Below are positions 19,093 through 27,955 of a stretch of 64,000 bases of DNA, in pieces. Source of the stretch: Dictyobacter vulcani (GTDB lineage Bacteria > Chloroflexota > Ktedonobacteria > Ktedonobacterales > Ktedonobacteraceae); the NCBI RefSeq assembly GCF_008974265.1, contig NZ_BKZW01000003.1:1-64000 (forward strand), read 5' to 3'. Under the pieces are notes generated by a model, which was not told the DNA's origin, did not search any database, and saw nothing but the letters and a program-made list of their open reading frames with translations. Each line of letters starts with the position of its first letter. Position 1 is the stretch's first letter. Both the position numbers and the translations under genes were made by a program.

Positions 19093-21015
19093 ATGATGAA
19101 AAAAAATGACTCGGGTGATTTCAGTGTCTTATATGTAGAGCCAGAAGATGATAAGCTGGCGCTCTTTCCAGTTATTGCTGGTCAGAAGAAGCCAATCGTC
19201 TTGATGCTGGCTGAACAGGCTCGCACGTTCCAGCGGCCCGATGACTTTACGATGCTGAAGCATATCAAGCGGCAATATGAGCTGACGATCATTTTTGTCA
19301 TCTCCCATAGTGGTCAACTGGCCCAACTGGCAGCGAAAAATGGCTTTCCAGTCTATCAATCGATGGAGCAACTGGTGCAAGCTGTCAGTAGCGGTCAACT
19401 GGTCCGGCAGCGTGCCCTGACACGCCCCACTATTCCTCTGGAGAACCAGGTAGCAAGCGGGATCCCGACCAGGCCGCTGCAACAGCCTCCGCGGGTGACG
19501 CAACCCAATCTGCCTCCGGTGATTCCCAGCAGGCAGCCACCTGTTGTTGCCCCGCAACAGCTGTCGCCTGTAAGAACGCAGTCGGCGGCAGGGATTCCGT
19601 CCAGACCAACTTTTCGCGCGAACCAGCCCGAACCAGTGCTTCCGACCATGCAGCCTTTTCTGGCAACCTCGGCTGAGCCGATCTTCCCGACCAGTCAGTC
19701 GTCGCCTGTAGCCGCTCCACAACAGCAGCAACCATTGCCTGTTGTCACGCCACCAAAGGCGCGTTCAAAACGCTTGCCAACCATGCTGACGGTGATTACA
19801 GGGGCCTTGATTCTGGCTATCATTGGCTCTTTTTTAATCTTTTCTCATTCTTTTCAATCGATGGCTGTGCAGACACCTGCACCAACCAGTGTTGGACGGC
19901 TATCCTTTATTAGTAGCGGACAAGTGAACGAGAATACAAGTCAGGGTATCGCGGATCAAGTTGTGCTGGATGTGCACAGCCTGCCGAATCCTGGCGCGAA
20001 TAAAAAATATTATGCCTGGCTACTTGGTGATAAAAATCAGAATGATCCTACTTCTATCGCGCTCGGCGCTTTGAATGTGAGTAATGGCAACGCGCACTTG
20101 ATGTATCCAGGGGATTCGCAACACTCAAATCTGTTGCTGACAACCAGCAGAGTATTGCTGACAGAGGAAGATGCTACGGTCACGCCAATGTCGCCTTCGA
20201 TGGATACGCATAGCTGGCGCTACTATGGCGAATTCTCAAGTACTCCGATCAAGGCACCGGATAATGTGAAGAATTATAGTTATCTGGACCATCTGCGCCA
20301 TCTGCTGGCTTCTGATCCAACGCTTAATGAAGTGGAGTTGCCCGGTGGACTCAACAACTGGTTATACCGAAATACCAGTAAGATTGTTGAGTGGACTGGG
20401 AGTATGCGCGAAACCTGGGAAGATACGAAAGATAGTGCCTTTATTCGCCGTCAGACCATGCGTGTGCTGGCCTATCTGGATGGTACGACCTTTCTTTATA
20501 AAGACCTGCCACCTAAATCGCCGCTCCTGGTCAACGAACGGCTGGCCCGCGTTGGACTGTTAGAGGTCAATGGTCCTAATCAGGAGCCACCCAGCTATAT
20601 GGCCCATATTGATCATCATCTGCGTGGACTCCTGCAGGCGGATGATGCATCGGCTCCTTTGCGCAAACAGATGAACGATCTCACAACTTCAATGAGTGAT
20701 ATTAATTCCTGGCTCAGTCAGGTGCGTAGTGACGCGCAAAAGATCGTCAAGATGGATGACAATCAAATAAAGCAACCAATGACACTCACACTCATCAATG
20801 ACATGATCGCAAATTCCAATCATGCTTTCGCCGGACAACTTGATCCATCCACGAACCAGATGCGCCAGGGGGTGATCTGGCTCCATGATCACATGGAATC
20901 TCTGGCTACTTTAGATCTGACACCAGTCAAACCAGGAACCAGCAGTGTGATGCCACAGATGGTTCCTGGTCAGCTGAGTCCCAGAGCCTTTGTACCGTAT
21001 CGGGCTAGAAGATGA
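19093..21015 (+). CDS. Single-pass membrane protein with a Pro-rich linker and an anti-sigma-K-like exported domain
   Basis: A 640-residue protein in three parts. Residues 1-105 look like a small alpha/beta cytoplasmic domain (KKPIVLMLAEQARTF, LTIIFVISHSGQLAQLAAK). About 110-230 is a Pro/Gln-rich linker. One membrane helix follows a basic patch (KRLPTMLTVITGALILAI, about 230-255). The exported part starts with a domain like RskA-type anti-sigma factors (VVLDVHSLPNPGANKKYYAWLL and later LLLTTSRVLLTEED), then about 250 residues of helical sequence without a family I recognise, ending Pro-rich. No zinc anti-sigma motif is visible, so a real anti-sigma role is doubtful. The start is ATG 19093 or 19096, after GCGAGGGA. 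It sits between the permease and two further same-strand genes, which suggests an envelope-sensing operon. Confidence 0.65.
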   Translation: MMKKNDSGDFSVLYVEPEDDKLALFPVIAGQKKPIVLMLAEQARTFQRPDDFTMLKHIKRQYELTIIFVISHSGQLAQLAAKNGFPVYQSMEQLVQAVSSGQLVRQRALTRPTIPLENQVASGIPTRPLQQPPRVTQPNLPPVIPSRQPPVVAPQQLSPVRTQSAAGIPSRPTFRANQPEPVLPTMQPFLATSAEPIFPTSQSSPVAAPQQQQPLPVVTPPKARSKRLPTMLTVITGALILAIIGSFLIFSHSFQSMAVQTPAPTSVGRLSFISSGQVNENTSQGIADQVVLDVHSLPNPGANKKYYAWLLGDKNQNDPTSIALGALNVSNGNAHLMYPGDSQHSNLLLTTSRVLLTEEDATVTPMSPSMDTHSWRYYGEFSSTPIKAPDNVKNYSYLDHLRHLLASDPTLNEVELPGGLNNWLYRNTSKIVEWTGSMRETWEDTKDSAFIRRQTMRVLAYLDGTTFLYKDLPPKSPLLVNERLARVGLLEVNGPNQEPPSYMAHIDHHLRGLLQADDASAPLRKQMNDLTTSMSDINSWLSQVRSDAQKIVKMDDNQIKQPMTLTLINDMIANSNHAFAGQLDPSTNQMRQGVIWLHDHMESLATLDLTPVKPGTSSVMPQMVPGQLSPRAFVPYRARR

Positions 21016-21095
21016 AGAAACGCAAAAAATCAGATAGACTCAGAGCTTTCGAATGTTCGTTCCGTGTTTTGCATAATGATGGGGGAAAATAGCGC

Positions 21096-21926
21096 ATGAA
21101 CAAACGGTTAACCATTATCACGCTGATCATTATGCTGGTTATTGGTGGACTGATTTCGGGTCTCTATGCTGGTCCAATCCAGAAAGCCTTGACGCCAATC
21201 ATGACAAATGCGATGGGGAACAATACACCCCAGAAGCCAGCAAATGCGGGCCAGGCAACAGCTCAGCCGCAGCAGCCAGGACAGGCGAAAAATCCTAATA
21301 CAGGCGGTATGCAGAATAAGATGAATCCTAATCAGGCGAATGTGCTGGCCCAGGACTCTTTTCAGCGTACCAATCAGCAATTATGGGGTCAGTCCTCTGA
21401 TGGCCGTAAATGGGAGGGGGACGCCAATACCTTACAGGTTTTCTCGATCGCTGGTGCTACGGGACAAATGGCTAATGGACAGGGGACTGTCAATGCGGTT
21501 CTGGGACCGACGAATGATAACGTTGATGTGCTGGCCAATGGGGCGGTCAATCAGTTTGGCAATGGCGTTAATTTTGGTGTTGTTTTACGCTGGACTAACG
21601 GACAAAACTGGTATAAGGCGCTCATCGATGGCCAGCATCTGAGCATTCTCAAGCGGGTCAATGGTAAATCTACCCAGATTGGGAGTGTTACTTTTGCGGC
21701 TCAGAAAGGTAGCGTGTATAGCATACGCTTCCGTGCTATCGGGGCAATGCTTTTCGCGAAAGTCTGGCGCAGTGACACCAAAGAGCCTGATCGCTGGATG
21801 ATCGTCATCTCAGATCCAGAACTAAAAACCGGGCAGGCAGGCCTCCGCGTTGTCCTGCAGCCAACGACGGTTGTCCGCGTCACGTCATTTATCGCCACAC
21901 CGGCCGCTATGGGGAATGATCTATAA
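21096..21926 (+). CDS. Exported, membrane-anchored protein with a concanavalin-like (LamG-type) beta domain
   Basis: A 276-residue protein. Residues 5-25 are an uncleaved signal-anchor helix (LTIITLIIMLVIGGLISGLY). About 40-80 is a Pro/Gln/Asn-rich linker. From about 85 comes a beta-sandwich of the LamG/concanavalin type: LAQDSFQRTNQQLWGQSSDG is the usual entry strand for such domains, and GVNFGVVLRWTNGQNWYKALI and LKTGQAGLRVVL are typical inner strands. These domains bind sugars or serve as structural modules outside the membrane. No catalytic residues can be named. The site GGGGGA precedes the ATG by about 11 bases. It is 80 bases downstream of the 19093 gene and 76 upstream of the PP2C gene, all on one strand. 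Confidence 0.65.
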   Translation: MNKRLTIITLIIMLVIGGLISGLYAGPIQKALTPIMTNAMGNNTPQKPANAGQATAQPQQPGQAKNPNTGGMQNKMNPNQANVLAQDSFQRTNQQLWGQSSDGRKWEGDANTLQVFSIAGATGQMANGQGTVNAVLGPTNDNVDVLANGAVNQFGNGVNFGVVLRWTNGQNWYKALIDGQHLSILKRVNGKSTQIGSVTFAAQKGSVYSIRFRAIGAMLFAKVWRSDTKEPDRWMIVISDPELKTGQAGLRVVLQPTTVVRVTSFIATPAAMGNDL

Positions 21927-22002
21927 AGGATAGTATATGGAAGAGCTCAATATATGTACTGTGGTCACGTAAAAGATCTGAAGCAAAAAGTTTGGATGGG
22001 AA

Positions 22003-24090
22003 ATGATGAGCGAAAATATCAAAGAAGCCTATAGACAACAAGGCTGGATCAAGATGGTGTCACTGGTTGCCGTGGTGCTTGGGGCTTTGCTCCTCCTGGC
22101 GAGCTCAGGAGGCTTTCCACCCTGGGCCTGGCGTTTCCTGGTGCAGGTGCTACAGCAACTTCCGACTCTCTGGAAGGCCCAGGGGGCAGCAATCCTGTTA
22201 CCACTCCTGGGCCTCTGCTTGCTTTCGCTATCACTTCTCATCTTATGGATAGCGATTGGCGTGCTGGGTTTTAAAATTGGCACCCATATCCTGGCTGACT
22301 TTAAAGTTCCACCATCCTCTTTTGAGGACGATTTGCGCGAGGCAGAACTGCTGGCCGAACAGGCGCTGCAGGAGCAGGATTTTGCTGAGGATGATTTAAC
22401 CGAGCCGGTCCCGCTGCGTCCAGTGCCTGCTGCTCGGTCACAACAGAGCCAGTCATATTCACAGCCCGGGGTGCGCCGCTCCCGACCTTCGCGTCCAATC
22501 CAGGAACCACAAACACAGGCCGTCCCTGTTCCTGCTATGCGTTCGTCCGCCTATGCTCCAGCCGCGCAGGCGGTAGGGGATATTGGTTTTCCTGGTCTGT
22601 CATATCCAACTCCTATCTATCGCCAGCCAGGCAATAGCCGTGGGAGCGCGACTGGCAATCGTCAGACCACAAATCTGCGCCAACCATCTTACCCAAATAC
22701 GCAGGATAGATTTGATGAGCCTCTAGAGTATGACGATGCTCAGTCGAGACCCTCGCAAAAATCTTTGCGGGTTGTCCCGCCAACCGCGTTGCGTGAGCGA
22801 CCCGATACGTCTGAAGATGTCAATGTCGAAGCAGCTTTCGCGGAAATGGTTGAGCGCGAAGAACGTCAGCAGGCCGAACAAGCAAAGCAGCGGCAATTTG
22901 AGCGGCAGCAGGCTGAGCGTGAGCAAGCTGAACAAGCAAAGCAGCGGCAATTTGAGCAGCAACAGGCTGAATATGCCCGACAACAGCAATTGGATCAGCC
23001 GCAATTTGAATCGCCAGAAGACGAGTCACTCGACGTAGACCTCTGGGAAACACGGCCTGGAGATCTTGAAGAAGACGACCTTGACCTGGAGCAGTATGAT
23101 CCTCTGGATGATCTGGATGATACCATACCGGCCTCTGAACGCGCTGCTCGTATGCAAGCCGCTTTATTAGCTCCTGATGCCGAAGAATTTGATTTTGATC
23201 AGCAGCATCTGCCACCGGTGAAAAAGAGCAGGCCTGCTCCAGTTCCAGAGGTTAGCGAGATTGAACCTGCACCGCGTTTTGTGGTTGGCATCGGTTTAGA
23301 TCCTGGTTTGACGCGTAAGGATTCTCCCAATGAGGATAGCCTGTTTACCATTCAAGGTATGCGTGTGACCGATGAAGGATCCAAGCCAGCGGGACTCTTT
23401 ATGGTCGCGGATGGTATGGGGGGCCATGCGAATGGACGTGAGGCCAGCCGTACCGCCATCCACGCTATCAGCGATGTCATTGTGCCCGCTCTTCTGCGGG
23501 ATGTCAGCGGGAGTAGCGCGAAAGAAGAAAAGACCCTGTTCCAGGATATGCTCAAGGATGGTGTTCATCAGGCAAATCTGGCTCTTTATCGCCGTAATCG
23601 GGAGAGGACCAGGATGATGGGTACCACTCTTACGGCCGCTCTGGTGGTGGATCGGATGGCATATATTGTCAATGTTGGGGATAGCCGTACCTATCTTTAT
23701 CGCGCCAGCGAGGGTCTGACACAGATTACTCATGATCATTCAGTTGTGGCGCGCCTCGTTGAGGATGGCGTGATCACCCGTGATGAGGTCTATACCCATC
23801 CCCAGCGCAACCAGATCTATCGTTGCCTGGGCGAGCATGCGTCCGTTGAGATCGACTCATTTGCTATTCCGTTGCAAGTCAATGATATCTTGCTTCTCTG
23901 CTCGGATGGTTTATGGGAAATGGTACGCGATTCAGCCCTCGAAAAAATCATGGCTTCCTCTGCGCATAATCCATCCCAAATGAGCGCCATGCTTGTACAG
24001 GCCGCGCTTAACCATGGTGGAGCCGATAACATCAGTGTTATTGCCGTTGGCCTCACCAGTGGCGAAGATGCCGTGAACTGGATGTTATAA
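22003..24090 (+). CDS. Membrane-attached PP2C-family protein phosphatase
   Basis: A 695-residue protein. Residues 15-95 form a small membrane domain with two helices around GGFPPWAWRFLVQVL. About 110-270 is a disordered Pro/Gln/Arg linker. About 275-340 is a charged, Gln-rich coiled coil built from a duplicated 54-bp unit (EQAKQRQFE twice), then a Glu/Asp-rich stretch. The PP2C catalytic domain (about 425-690) has all main motifs: DPGLTRKDSPNEDSLF, MVADGMGGHANGREAS, MGTTLTAALV, YIVNVGDSRTYL, LLLCSDGLWEM and GGADNISVIAVGL. It should dephosphorylate Ser/Thr sites at the inner face of the membrane. The N-terminal domain is shared with the C-terminus of the permease at 17601. Start ATG 22003 or 22006. 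Confidence 0.88.
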   Translation: MMSENIKEAYRQQGWIKMVSLVAVVLGALLLLASSGGFPPWAWRFLVQVLQQLPTLWKAQGAAILLPLLGLCLLSLSLLILWIAIGVLGFKIGTHILADFKVPPSSFEDDLREAELLAEQALQEQDFAEDDLTEPVPLRPVPAARSQQSQSYSQPGVRRSRPSRPIQEPQTQAVPVPAMRSSAYAPAAQAVGDIGFPGLSYPTPIYRQPGNSRGSATGNRQTTNLRQPSYPNTQDRFDEPLEYDDAQSRPSQKSLRVVPPTALRERPDTSEDVNVEAAFAEMVEREERQQAEQAKQRQFERQQAEREQAEQAKQRQFEQQQAEYARQQQLDQPQFESPEDESLDVDLWETRPGDLEEDDLDLEQYDPLDDLDDTIPASERAARMQAALLAPDAEEFDFDQQHLPPVKKSRPAPVPEVSEIEPAPRFVVGIGLDPGLTRKDSPNEDSLFTIQGMRVTDEGSKPAGLFMVADGMGGHANGREASRTAIHAISDVIVPALLRDVSGSSAKEEKTLFQDMLKDGVHQANLALYRRNRERTRMMGTTLTAALVVDRMAYIVNVGDSRTYLYRASEGLTQITHDHSVVARLVEDGVITRDEVYTHPQRNQIYRCLGEHASVEIDSFAIPLQVNDILLLCSDGLWEMVRDSALEKIMASSAHNPSQMSAMLVQAALNHGGADNISVIAVGLTSGEDAVNWML
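22873..22970 (+). repeat. Two tandem 54-bp units inside the PP2C gene
   Basis: The unit beginning GCCGAACAAGCAAAGCAGCG at 22873 recurs at 22927 with a few substitutions and the same reading frame. It encodes the Gln/Glu-rich coiled coil. In-frame units of this kind change length easily by slippage. Confidence 0.85.
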
Positions 24091-24101
24091 GCGCCCCCTC
24101 C

Positions 24102-24179
24102 GTAGCGGCAAGCCTTGACGGCTGCGACCAGTCCACGTATAGTACGTGAAATGGCGCAGCCGTCAAGGCTTGCCGCTAC
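24102..24179. repeat. 25-bp perfect inverted repeat after the PP2C gene
   Basis: GTAGCGGCAAGCCTTGACGG and five more bases (24102-24126) are exactly complementary to 24155-24179. The 28-base loop contains a second perfect hairpin, CACGTA-tag-TACGTG. No T run follows, so this is a stable cruciform or RNA hairpin rather than a standard terminator; its sequence looks like a repeat-family member. Confidence 0.85.
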
Positions 24180-24229
24180 ATGATATTCTTGTCTGGCACA
24201 AACAGGGAAATTCAGGGGGGAAGGTCGCA

Positions 24230-24772
24230 ATGGTCCAATTGACAACTACACATCTAACGCTGCGAGAATTTGAACCGGCAGACTGGCAGGCCGTCTATGC
24301 GTATGAGACGGATCCCAGGGTGGCAGCATATATGGCCTACTCGGCCTCAACACCCGAAGAATGTCAAAGCGACCTGGATTTCCTGGCGGATCAGCAGCAG
24401 GATGCGCATCGTCTCCTCTTTCATCTGGCGGTTATTTTACAGTCCAGCCAGCGCTTAATTGGCACCTGTGGTTTAAAGATAACCAATCGTGCGGTCGGCG
24501 AAGCTGAACTGGGCTATGCTTTACATAGCGATTACTGGGGCCATGGATACATGACTGAAGCGGCACGTGCTATGGTCAATTATGGCTTTAAAACCTTGCA
24601 ACTGCGGCGTATCATGGGTACCTGTATCCCTGAAAATACAGCTTCTATCCGCGTTCTGCAAAAAATTGGCATGCAGCAGGAAGGACACTTGCGTGCAAAC
24701 AAAATTATTAAGGGCACTATCTATGATTCCCTCATATTTTCTCTTCTCACCAATGAATGGCAAATTTTTTGA
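24230..24772 (+). CDS. GNAT-family N-acetyltransferase (RimJ/RimL type)
   Basis: A 180-residue acetyltransferase using acetyl-CoA. It begins LTTTHLTLREFEPADWQAVY, typical of the RimJ/RimL branch (Acetyltransf_3). The acetyl-CoA binding part is ELGYALHSDYWGHGYMTEAA, where the loop is GHGYMTEA, followed by GTCIPENTASIRVLQKIGM and EGHLR, the family C-terminal pattern. The ATG at 24230 is preceded by AGGGGGGAAGG and begins the family domain; a longer reading from 24146 runs into the inverted repeat and is unlikely. Substrates in this branch range from ribosomal protein N-termini to small amines and cannot be told here. It is flanked on both sides by long perfect palindromes. Confidence 0.88.
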   Translation: MVQLTTTHLTLREFEPADWQAVYAYETDPRVAAYMAYSASTPEECQSDLDFLADQQQDAHRLLFHLAVILQSSQRLIGTCGLKITNRAVGEAELGYALHSDYWGHGYMTEAARAMVNYGFKTLQLRRIMGTCIPENTASIRVLQKIGMQQEGHLRANKIIKGTIYDSLIFSLLTNEWQIF

Positions 24773-24859
24773 GTCATGTCATAAAAAGAATGTGCTGCAG
24801 ATTTTTTAATATTCACTCAGAGATCACTAACAAGAGATGTTATGGGTATTAATTCAGTT

Positions 24860-24909
24860 GTGGAGTGTGTTTGGTGCGCGGCTGCAGCCGCGCACCAAAC
24901 ACACTCCAC
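24860..24909. repeat. 50-bp perfect palindrome
   Basis: The 25-bp arm starting GTGGAGTGTGTTTGGTGCGC is followed without a spacer by its exact complement, centred on CTGCAG. A small hairpin GGCGTC-gca-GACGCC follows at 24921-24935. The rest of 24773-25095 is AT-rich and contains the promoter region of the DUF2332 gene. There is no coding frame. Confidence 0.9.
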
Positions 24910-25095
24910 ACTCCACACCTGGCGTCGCAGACGCCAAAAAGCAATATTAAAAAGTCCTGAATGTGTTAGAATACAATAGCATTATTGACCAGATATCAGG
25001 TATGATTTATATGAGAAATTGTAATCTTACTTGATTACTAAGAATGCCAGGGATTATGGGATTCAGGTTCTATATGTTTGAAGGGAGTTTTTTGT

Positions 25096-26157
25096 ATGTC
25101 TCAGTCCCACCTTGCCAGTGGAATAGAAAATCTTGCGCGTCAATTTCAGGTTTTCGCTCAGCGGGAAAGCGATGTGAATCCTTCTCCTCTCTATAGTATA
25201 CTTGCCCGCAATGTTGCTAAAGATTCTACTATGCTTACCCTGGCCAGCCACGCCAGACCAGGTCAGCCGGTACCTAATATATTTTTTGCCGCTGTCCACT
25301 ATTTGTTGCTCAGCGGAACTCAGCATCCATTGGCAGCATTCTACCCAAGCCTCACTGCGCTGCCCGCTAAATTGATAGGTGTCTATCCAATTTTCCGTGC
25401 ATTTTGCCAGCAGTACGAAGATCAGTTACGTGAGATCATCAGTACACGACGCGTACAGACCAATGAAATTTGCCGCTGTGCCTGTCTCTTACCGATGTTT
25501 GAAATAGTGTCCCAGCTTGGGCGCAAACGTCCATTAGCAATTATTGAGATTGGGACCAGTGCTGGTTTAAATCTGCTCTGGGATCAGTATGGCTACAGAT
25601 ATGGGGATGTCTTTTCCGGTGGCAATAGAACTTCTGCCTTACAACTTGATTGCGAACTGCGGGGACCAAAGGTGCCGCCGCTTCCTCCAGAGATGCCCGA
25701 AGTGACGCTGCGTGTAGGCCTTGATCTGCATCCCATCAATATCAGTAATCCAGATGCTGTTCTCTGGTTGCGCGCACTGATCTGGCCGGAGCATAAAGAG
25801 CGCTTCACACGTTTACAGAATGCGCTTGAGATCGTCAGACAACAGAGGCCCCTGGTTCTGGCCGGCGATGCGCTGAAATTACTACCTACCATCATGGCCA
25901 ACGTGCCGATGGATACAACCTTATGCATCTTTCATTCTTTTACCTTCAATCAGATTCCTGAAGATGCGCGCCAGGAGTTCTCAAACATACTTATCTCTGC
26001 CAGTCGCCACAGAGAAATTTTCCGCATTGCCTATGAGGCTATTGCTGATGGAACAGATCCTACCCTGGATCTCTCCCTTTATCTACAGGGACTGGAAACC
26101 AGGCAAACACTGGCCAGGGCCGCAGCTCATGGTAGCTGGATGGAGTGGCTCGCCTAG
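25096..26157 (+). CDS. DUF2332 family protein
   Basis: A 353-residue cytoplasmic protein that matches the DUF2332 pattern: an N-terminal helical part (YSILARNVAKDSTMLTLA, ANIFFAAVHYLLLSG-like), then PLAIIEIGTSAGLNLLWDQY, which looks like a nucleotide or SAM-type glycine loop, then DLHPINISNPDAVLWLRALIWPEH, strongly typical of the family. The glycine-loop motif and the layout suggest a methyltransferase-like fold, but no activity is established to my knowledge. The ATG at 25096 has GAAGGGAG seven bases upstream and is preferred over the ATG at 25078. A short hairpin with T8 follows the gene at 26242. It is monocistronic, upstream of the que genes. Confidence 0.85.
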   Translation: MSQSHLASGIENLARQFQVFAQRESDVNPSPLYSILARNVAKDSTMLTLASHARPGQPVPNIFFAAVHYLLLSGTQHPLAAFYPSLTALPAKLIGVYPIFRAFCQQYEDQLREIISTRRVQTNEICRCACLLPMFEIVSQLGRKRPLAIIEIGTSAGLNLLWDQYGYRYGDVFSGGNRTSALQLDCELRGPKVPPLPPEMPEVTLRVGLDLHPINISNPDAVLWLRALIWPEHKERFTRLQNALEIVRQQRPLVLAGDALKLLPTIMANVPMDTTLCIFHSFTFNQIPEDARQEFSNILISASRHREIFRIAYEAIADGTDPTLDLSLYLQGLETRQTLARAAAHGSWMEWLA

Positions 26158-26241
26158 CGGCATCTCCACCGCCAGCCTGGCTTACTGGTCTGCCCTATAA
26201 AGTGAGGACTAGCCGGTGAGCAGGCCAGTAGCATGGGATAG

Positions 26242-26266
26242 GCGACAAAGAGGTCGTCTTTTTTTT
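26242..26266 (+). terminator. Intrinsic terminator before queF
   Basis: A short stem (GCGAC with GTCGT, loop AAAGAG) is followed by CTTTTTTTT. The stem is only five pairs but the T run is strong. It separates the DUF2332 gene from the que genes. I looked for a preQ1 riboswitch between here and queF and saw none. Confidence 0.55.
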
Positions 26267-26414
26267 GGACATCCGTACTAATATTGGATGCTTTGGTAGT
26301 AAAACACCCATATAACATGCTTGTTCGGGGTGATTTTTTTGGCCAAAATCTGTTGCAGGATGTGATATTGTTGATATTGGAAGAATAAATCTTTTATCTC
26401 TATGGAGGTCATTT

Positions 26415-26864
26415 ATGCAAGAGACTGAACAGGGCCGTGAACCCGGCCGCTATGGCTTTGAAGAAATTGCTGCTAACCAGCTCGAAGCCTGGCCTAATGC
26501 CTATCCTGATCGTGATTATGTCACCCATTTTGAAATTCCTGAGTTTACCTGTCTTTGTCCCCGGTCTGGCTTTCCAGATTTCGCTACTATTATTGTTGAT
26601 TATGTGCCAGATAAAAATGTTGTTGAATTGAAGAGCTTGAAGTTGTATATTAATGCCTATAGAAATCGTCAGATCAGCCACGAGGCATCGACCAATGCCA
26701 TTCTGGATGATCTGGTAGCTTTGCTTGCACCACGCTGGATCAGAATTGTGGGCGACTTTACTGTTCGTGGCAACATCAAAACGGTAATCACTACTGAGTA
26801 TGCAATCCCCGAATACCACGGTCCACGGCCCGAGTTGAGACGGTTTATGCCTGCTATTGGCTAG
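26415..26864 (+). CDS. queF: NADPH-dependent 7-cyano-7-deazaguanine reductase
   Basis: A 149-residue enzyme that reduces the nitrile of preQ0 to the amine preQ1, the last step before insertion into tRNA. The length fits the short, YkvM-type class. C48 in [11 protein letters not shown] is the catalytic Cys that forms the thioimide, the Asp of PDF follows, and [20 protein letters not shown] is the NADPH-binding signature (normally E(S/L)KSxKxYxxxxRNxxxFHE). GGAGG lies six bases before the ATG. It heads the set queF-queC-queD-queE-folE on the + strand, 45 bases before queC. QueF shares the tunnelling fold with FolE and QueD, also encoded here. Confidence 0.96.
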   Translation: MQETEQGREPGRYGFEEIAANQLEAWPNAYPDRDYVTHFEIPEFTCLCPRSGFPDFATIIVDYVPDKNVVELKSLKLYINAYRNRQISHEASTNAILDDLVALLAPRWIRIVGDFTVRGNIKTVITTEYAIPEYHGPRPELRRFMPAIG

Positions 26865-26908
26865 CTCTATTCTCTGTATTCATCAGCGCATCCAGAAAGG
26901 AAATTATT

Positions 26909-27661
26909 ATGCCTGCAAACAACCGGGCGGTGTTAATTGTCAGTGGGGGGATGGATAGTTGTGTCCTGGCCCATTATTATGCGGCTGCGGGTTTTCACCT
27001 GCACCTGATCTCGTTCGACTACGGACAAAAGCATGTGAAGGAGCTTACCTACGCGGAACGCTATATTGCTGATCTACGTTCACGCTACAGTCAGCTTGAG
27101 ATTGTCCATAATACTATTGATTTACCAATCGCCAGTTTGTTGACCAATTCGGATTCCGCACTGATCAATACTGAGAAGCAGATGCCTCATGGCCATTATA
27201 CCGATGACAGCATGAAGGCCACGGTTGTGCCCTACCGTAATCCCAATATGCTCCTGCAAGCGGCCACCGTTGCCTGGAACGAGCATGCCAGTGTGGTCGC
27301 CTATGCCGCGCACCAGGGCGATCATGCTCAGTATCCAGACTGCCGCAAAGTCTTTGTTGACGCCTTCAATGATTTACTGGCCGTCGCCATGGAAGGCCAG
27401 AAGATCGAGGTTGAATCGCCATTTATGCGCTTCACGAAAGCCCAGATTGCTCAGCTTGGTGCCAGCCTGAACGTTCCCTTTGATCTTACCTGGAGTTGCT
27501 ATGAAGGTGGCAACTCAGGACTGGGTGATCAGCACTGTGGTATCTGTGGTACCTGTGTCGAACGCTACGAAGCATTCAAACTCGCCGGCGTCCCAGATCC
27601 CACCAGCTACGCCAACGACCCTGAACAATACCTCCACATCCCAGGCAAACGAGAGAGCTAA
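26909..27661 (+). CDS. queC: 7-cyano-7-deazaguanine synthase
   Basis: A 250-residue ATP-dependent enzyme that converts 7-carboxy-7-deazaguanine and ammonia into preQ0. VSGGMDSCVLAHY (residues about 10-22) is the PP-loop ATP site (SGGxDS). VPYRNPNMLLQAATVAW and YAAHQGDHAQYPDC are QueC signatures. The zinc site is C-x7-10-C-x2-C-x2-C near the end (WSCYEGG, HCGICGTCVERYEAF). AAAGGA precedes the ATG. Downstream of the stop lies an unusual 44-bp tandem repeat array before queD, so queC may be transcriptionally separated from the rest of the pathway. Confidence 0.97.
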   Translation: MPANNRAVLIVSGGMDSCVLAHYYAAAGFHLHLISFDYGQKHVKELTYAERYIADLRSRYSQLEIVHNTIDLPIASLLTNSDSALINTEKQMPHGHYTDDSMKATVVPYRNPNMLLQAATVAWNEHASVVAYAAHQGDHAQYPDCRKVFVDAFNDLLAVAMEGQKIEVESPFMRFTKAQIAQLGASLNVPFDLTWSCYEGGNSGLGDQHCGICGTCVERYEAFKLAGVPDPTSYANDPEQYLHIPGKRES

Positions 27662-27667
27662 GTGTAA

Positions 27668-27955
27668 GACAGACAAGCGGGATCGTTAAGAGCCGCCTAT
27701 TCACATTTTGACCAGGCAAGCGGGAATGTTTAAGGACAACACCTTAGCGTCTCGACCAGGCAAGCGGGAATGTTTAAGGACAACACCTTAGCGTCTCGAC
27801 CAGGCAAGCGGGAATGTTTAAGGACAACACCTTAGCGTCTCGACCAGGCAAGCGGGAATGTTTAAGGGCAACACCTTAGCGTCTCGACCAGACAAGCGGG
27901 ATTGTTAAGGGCAACAACTTAACAATTCGACCAGACAAGCGGGATTGTTAAGGGC
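27668..27955 (+). repeat. 44-bp tandem repeat array between queC and queD
   Basis: Units start at 27710, 27754, 27798, 27842 and 27886; the first three are identical, the fourth differs by one base, the fifth is 43 bases and more diverged. Further diverged copies lie at 27668-27709 and from 27929. Each unit begins GACCAGGCAAGCGGGA and contains a small hairpin TAAGG-acaaca-CCTTA. The units are contiguous with no unique spacers, so this is not a CRISPR array. It has no long frame and separates queC from queD by 439 bases. Confidence 0.92.

Noticed and set aside
19093-21015. True anti-sigma factor
   Set aside because: Only the exported domain resembles RskA-type proteins. The cytoplasmic zinc anti-sigma motif and an adjacent sigma factor gene are both absent.
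26269-26414. Possible preQ1 riboswitch upstream of queF
   Set aside because: I did not find the conserved preQ1-I or preQ1-II stem and A-rich tail in this stretch; only a terminator hairpin and AT-rich sequence are visible.
27668-27955. Possible CRISPR array between queC and queD
   Set aside because: The 44-bp units follow each other without unique spacers and no cas genes are present. It is a plain tandem repeat.
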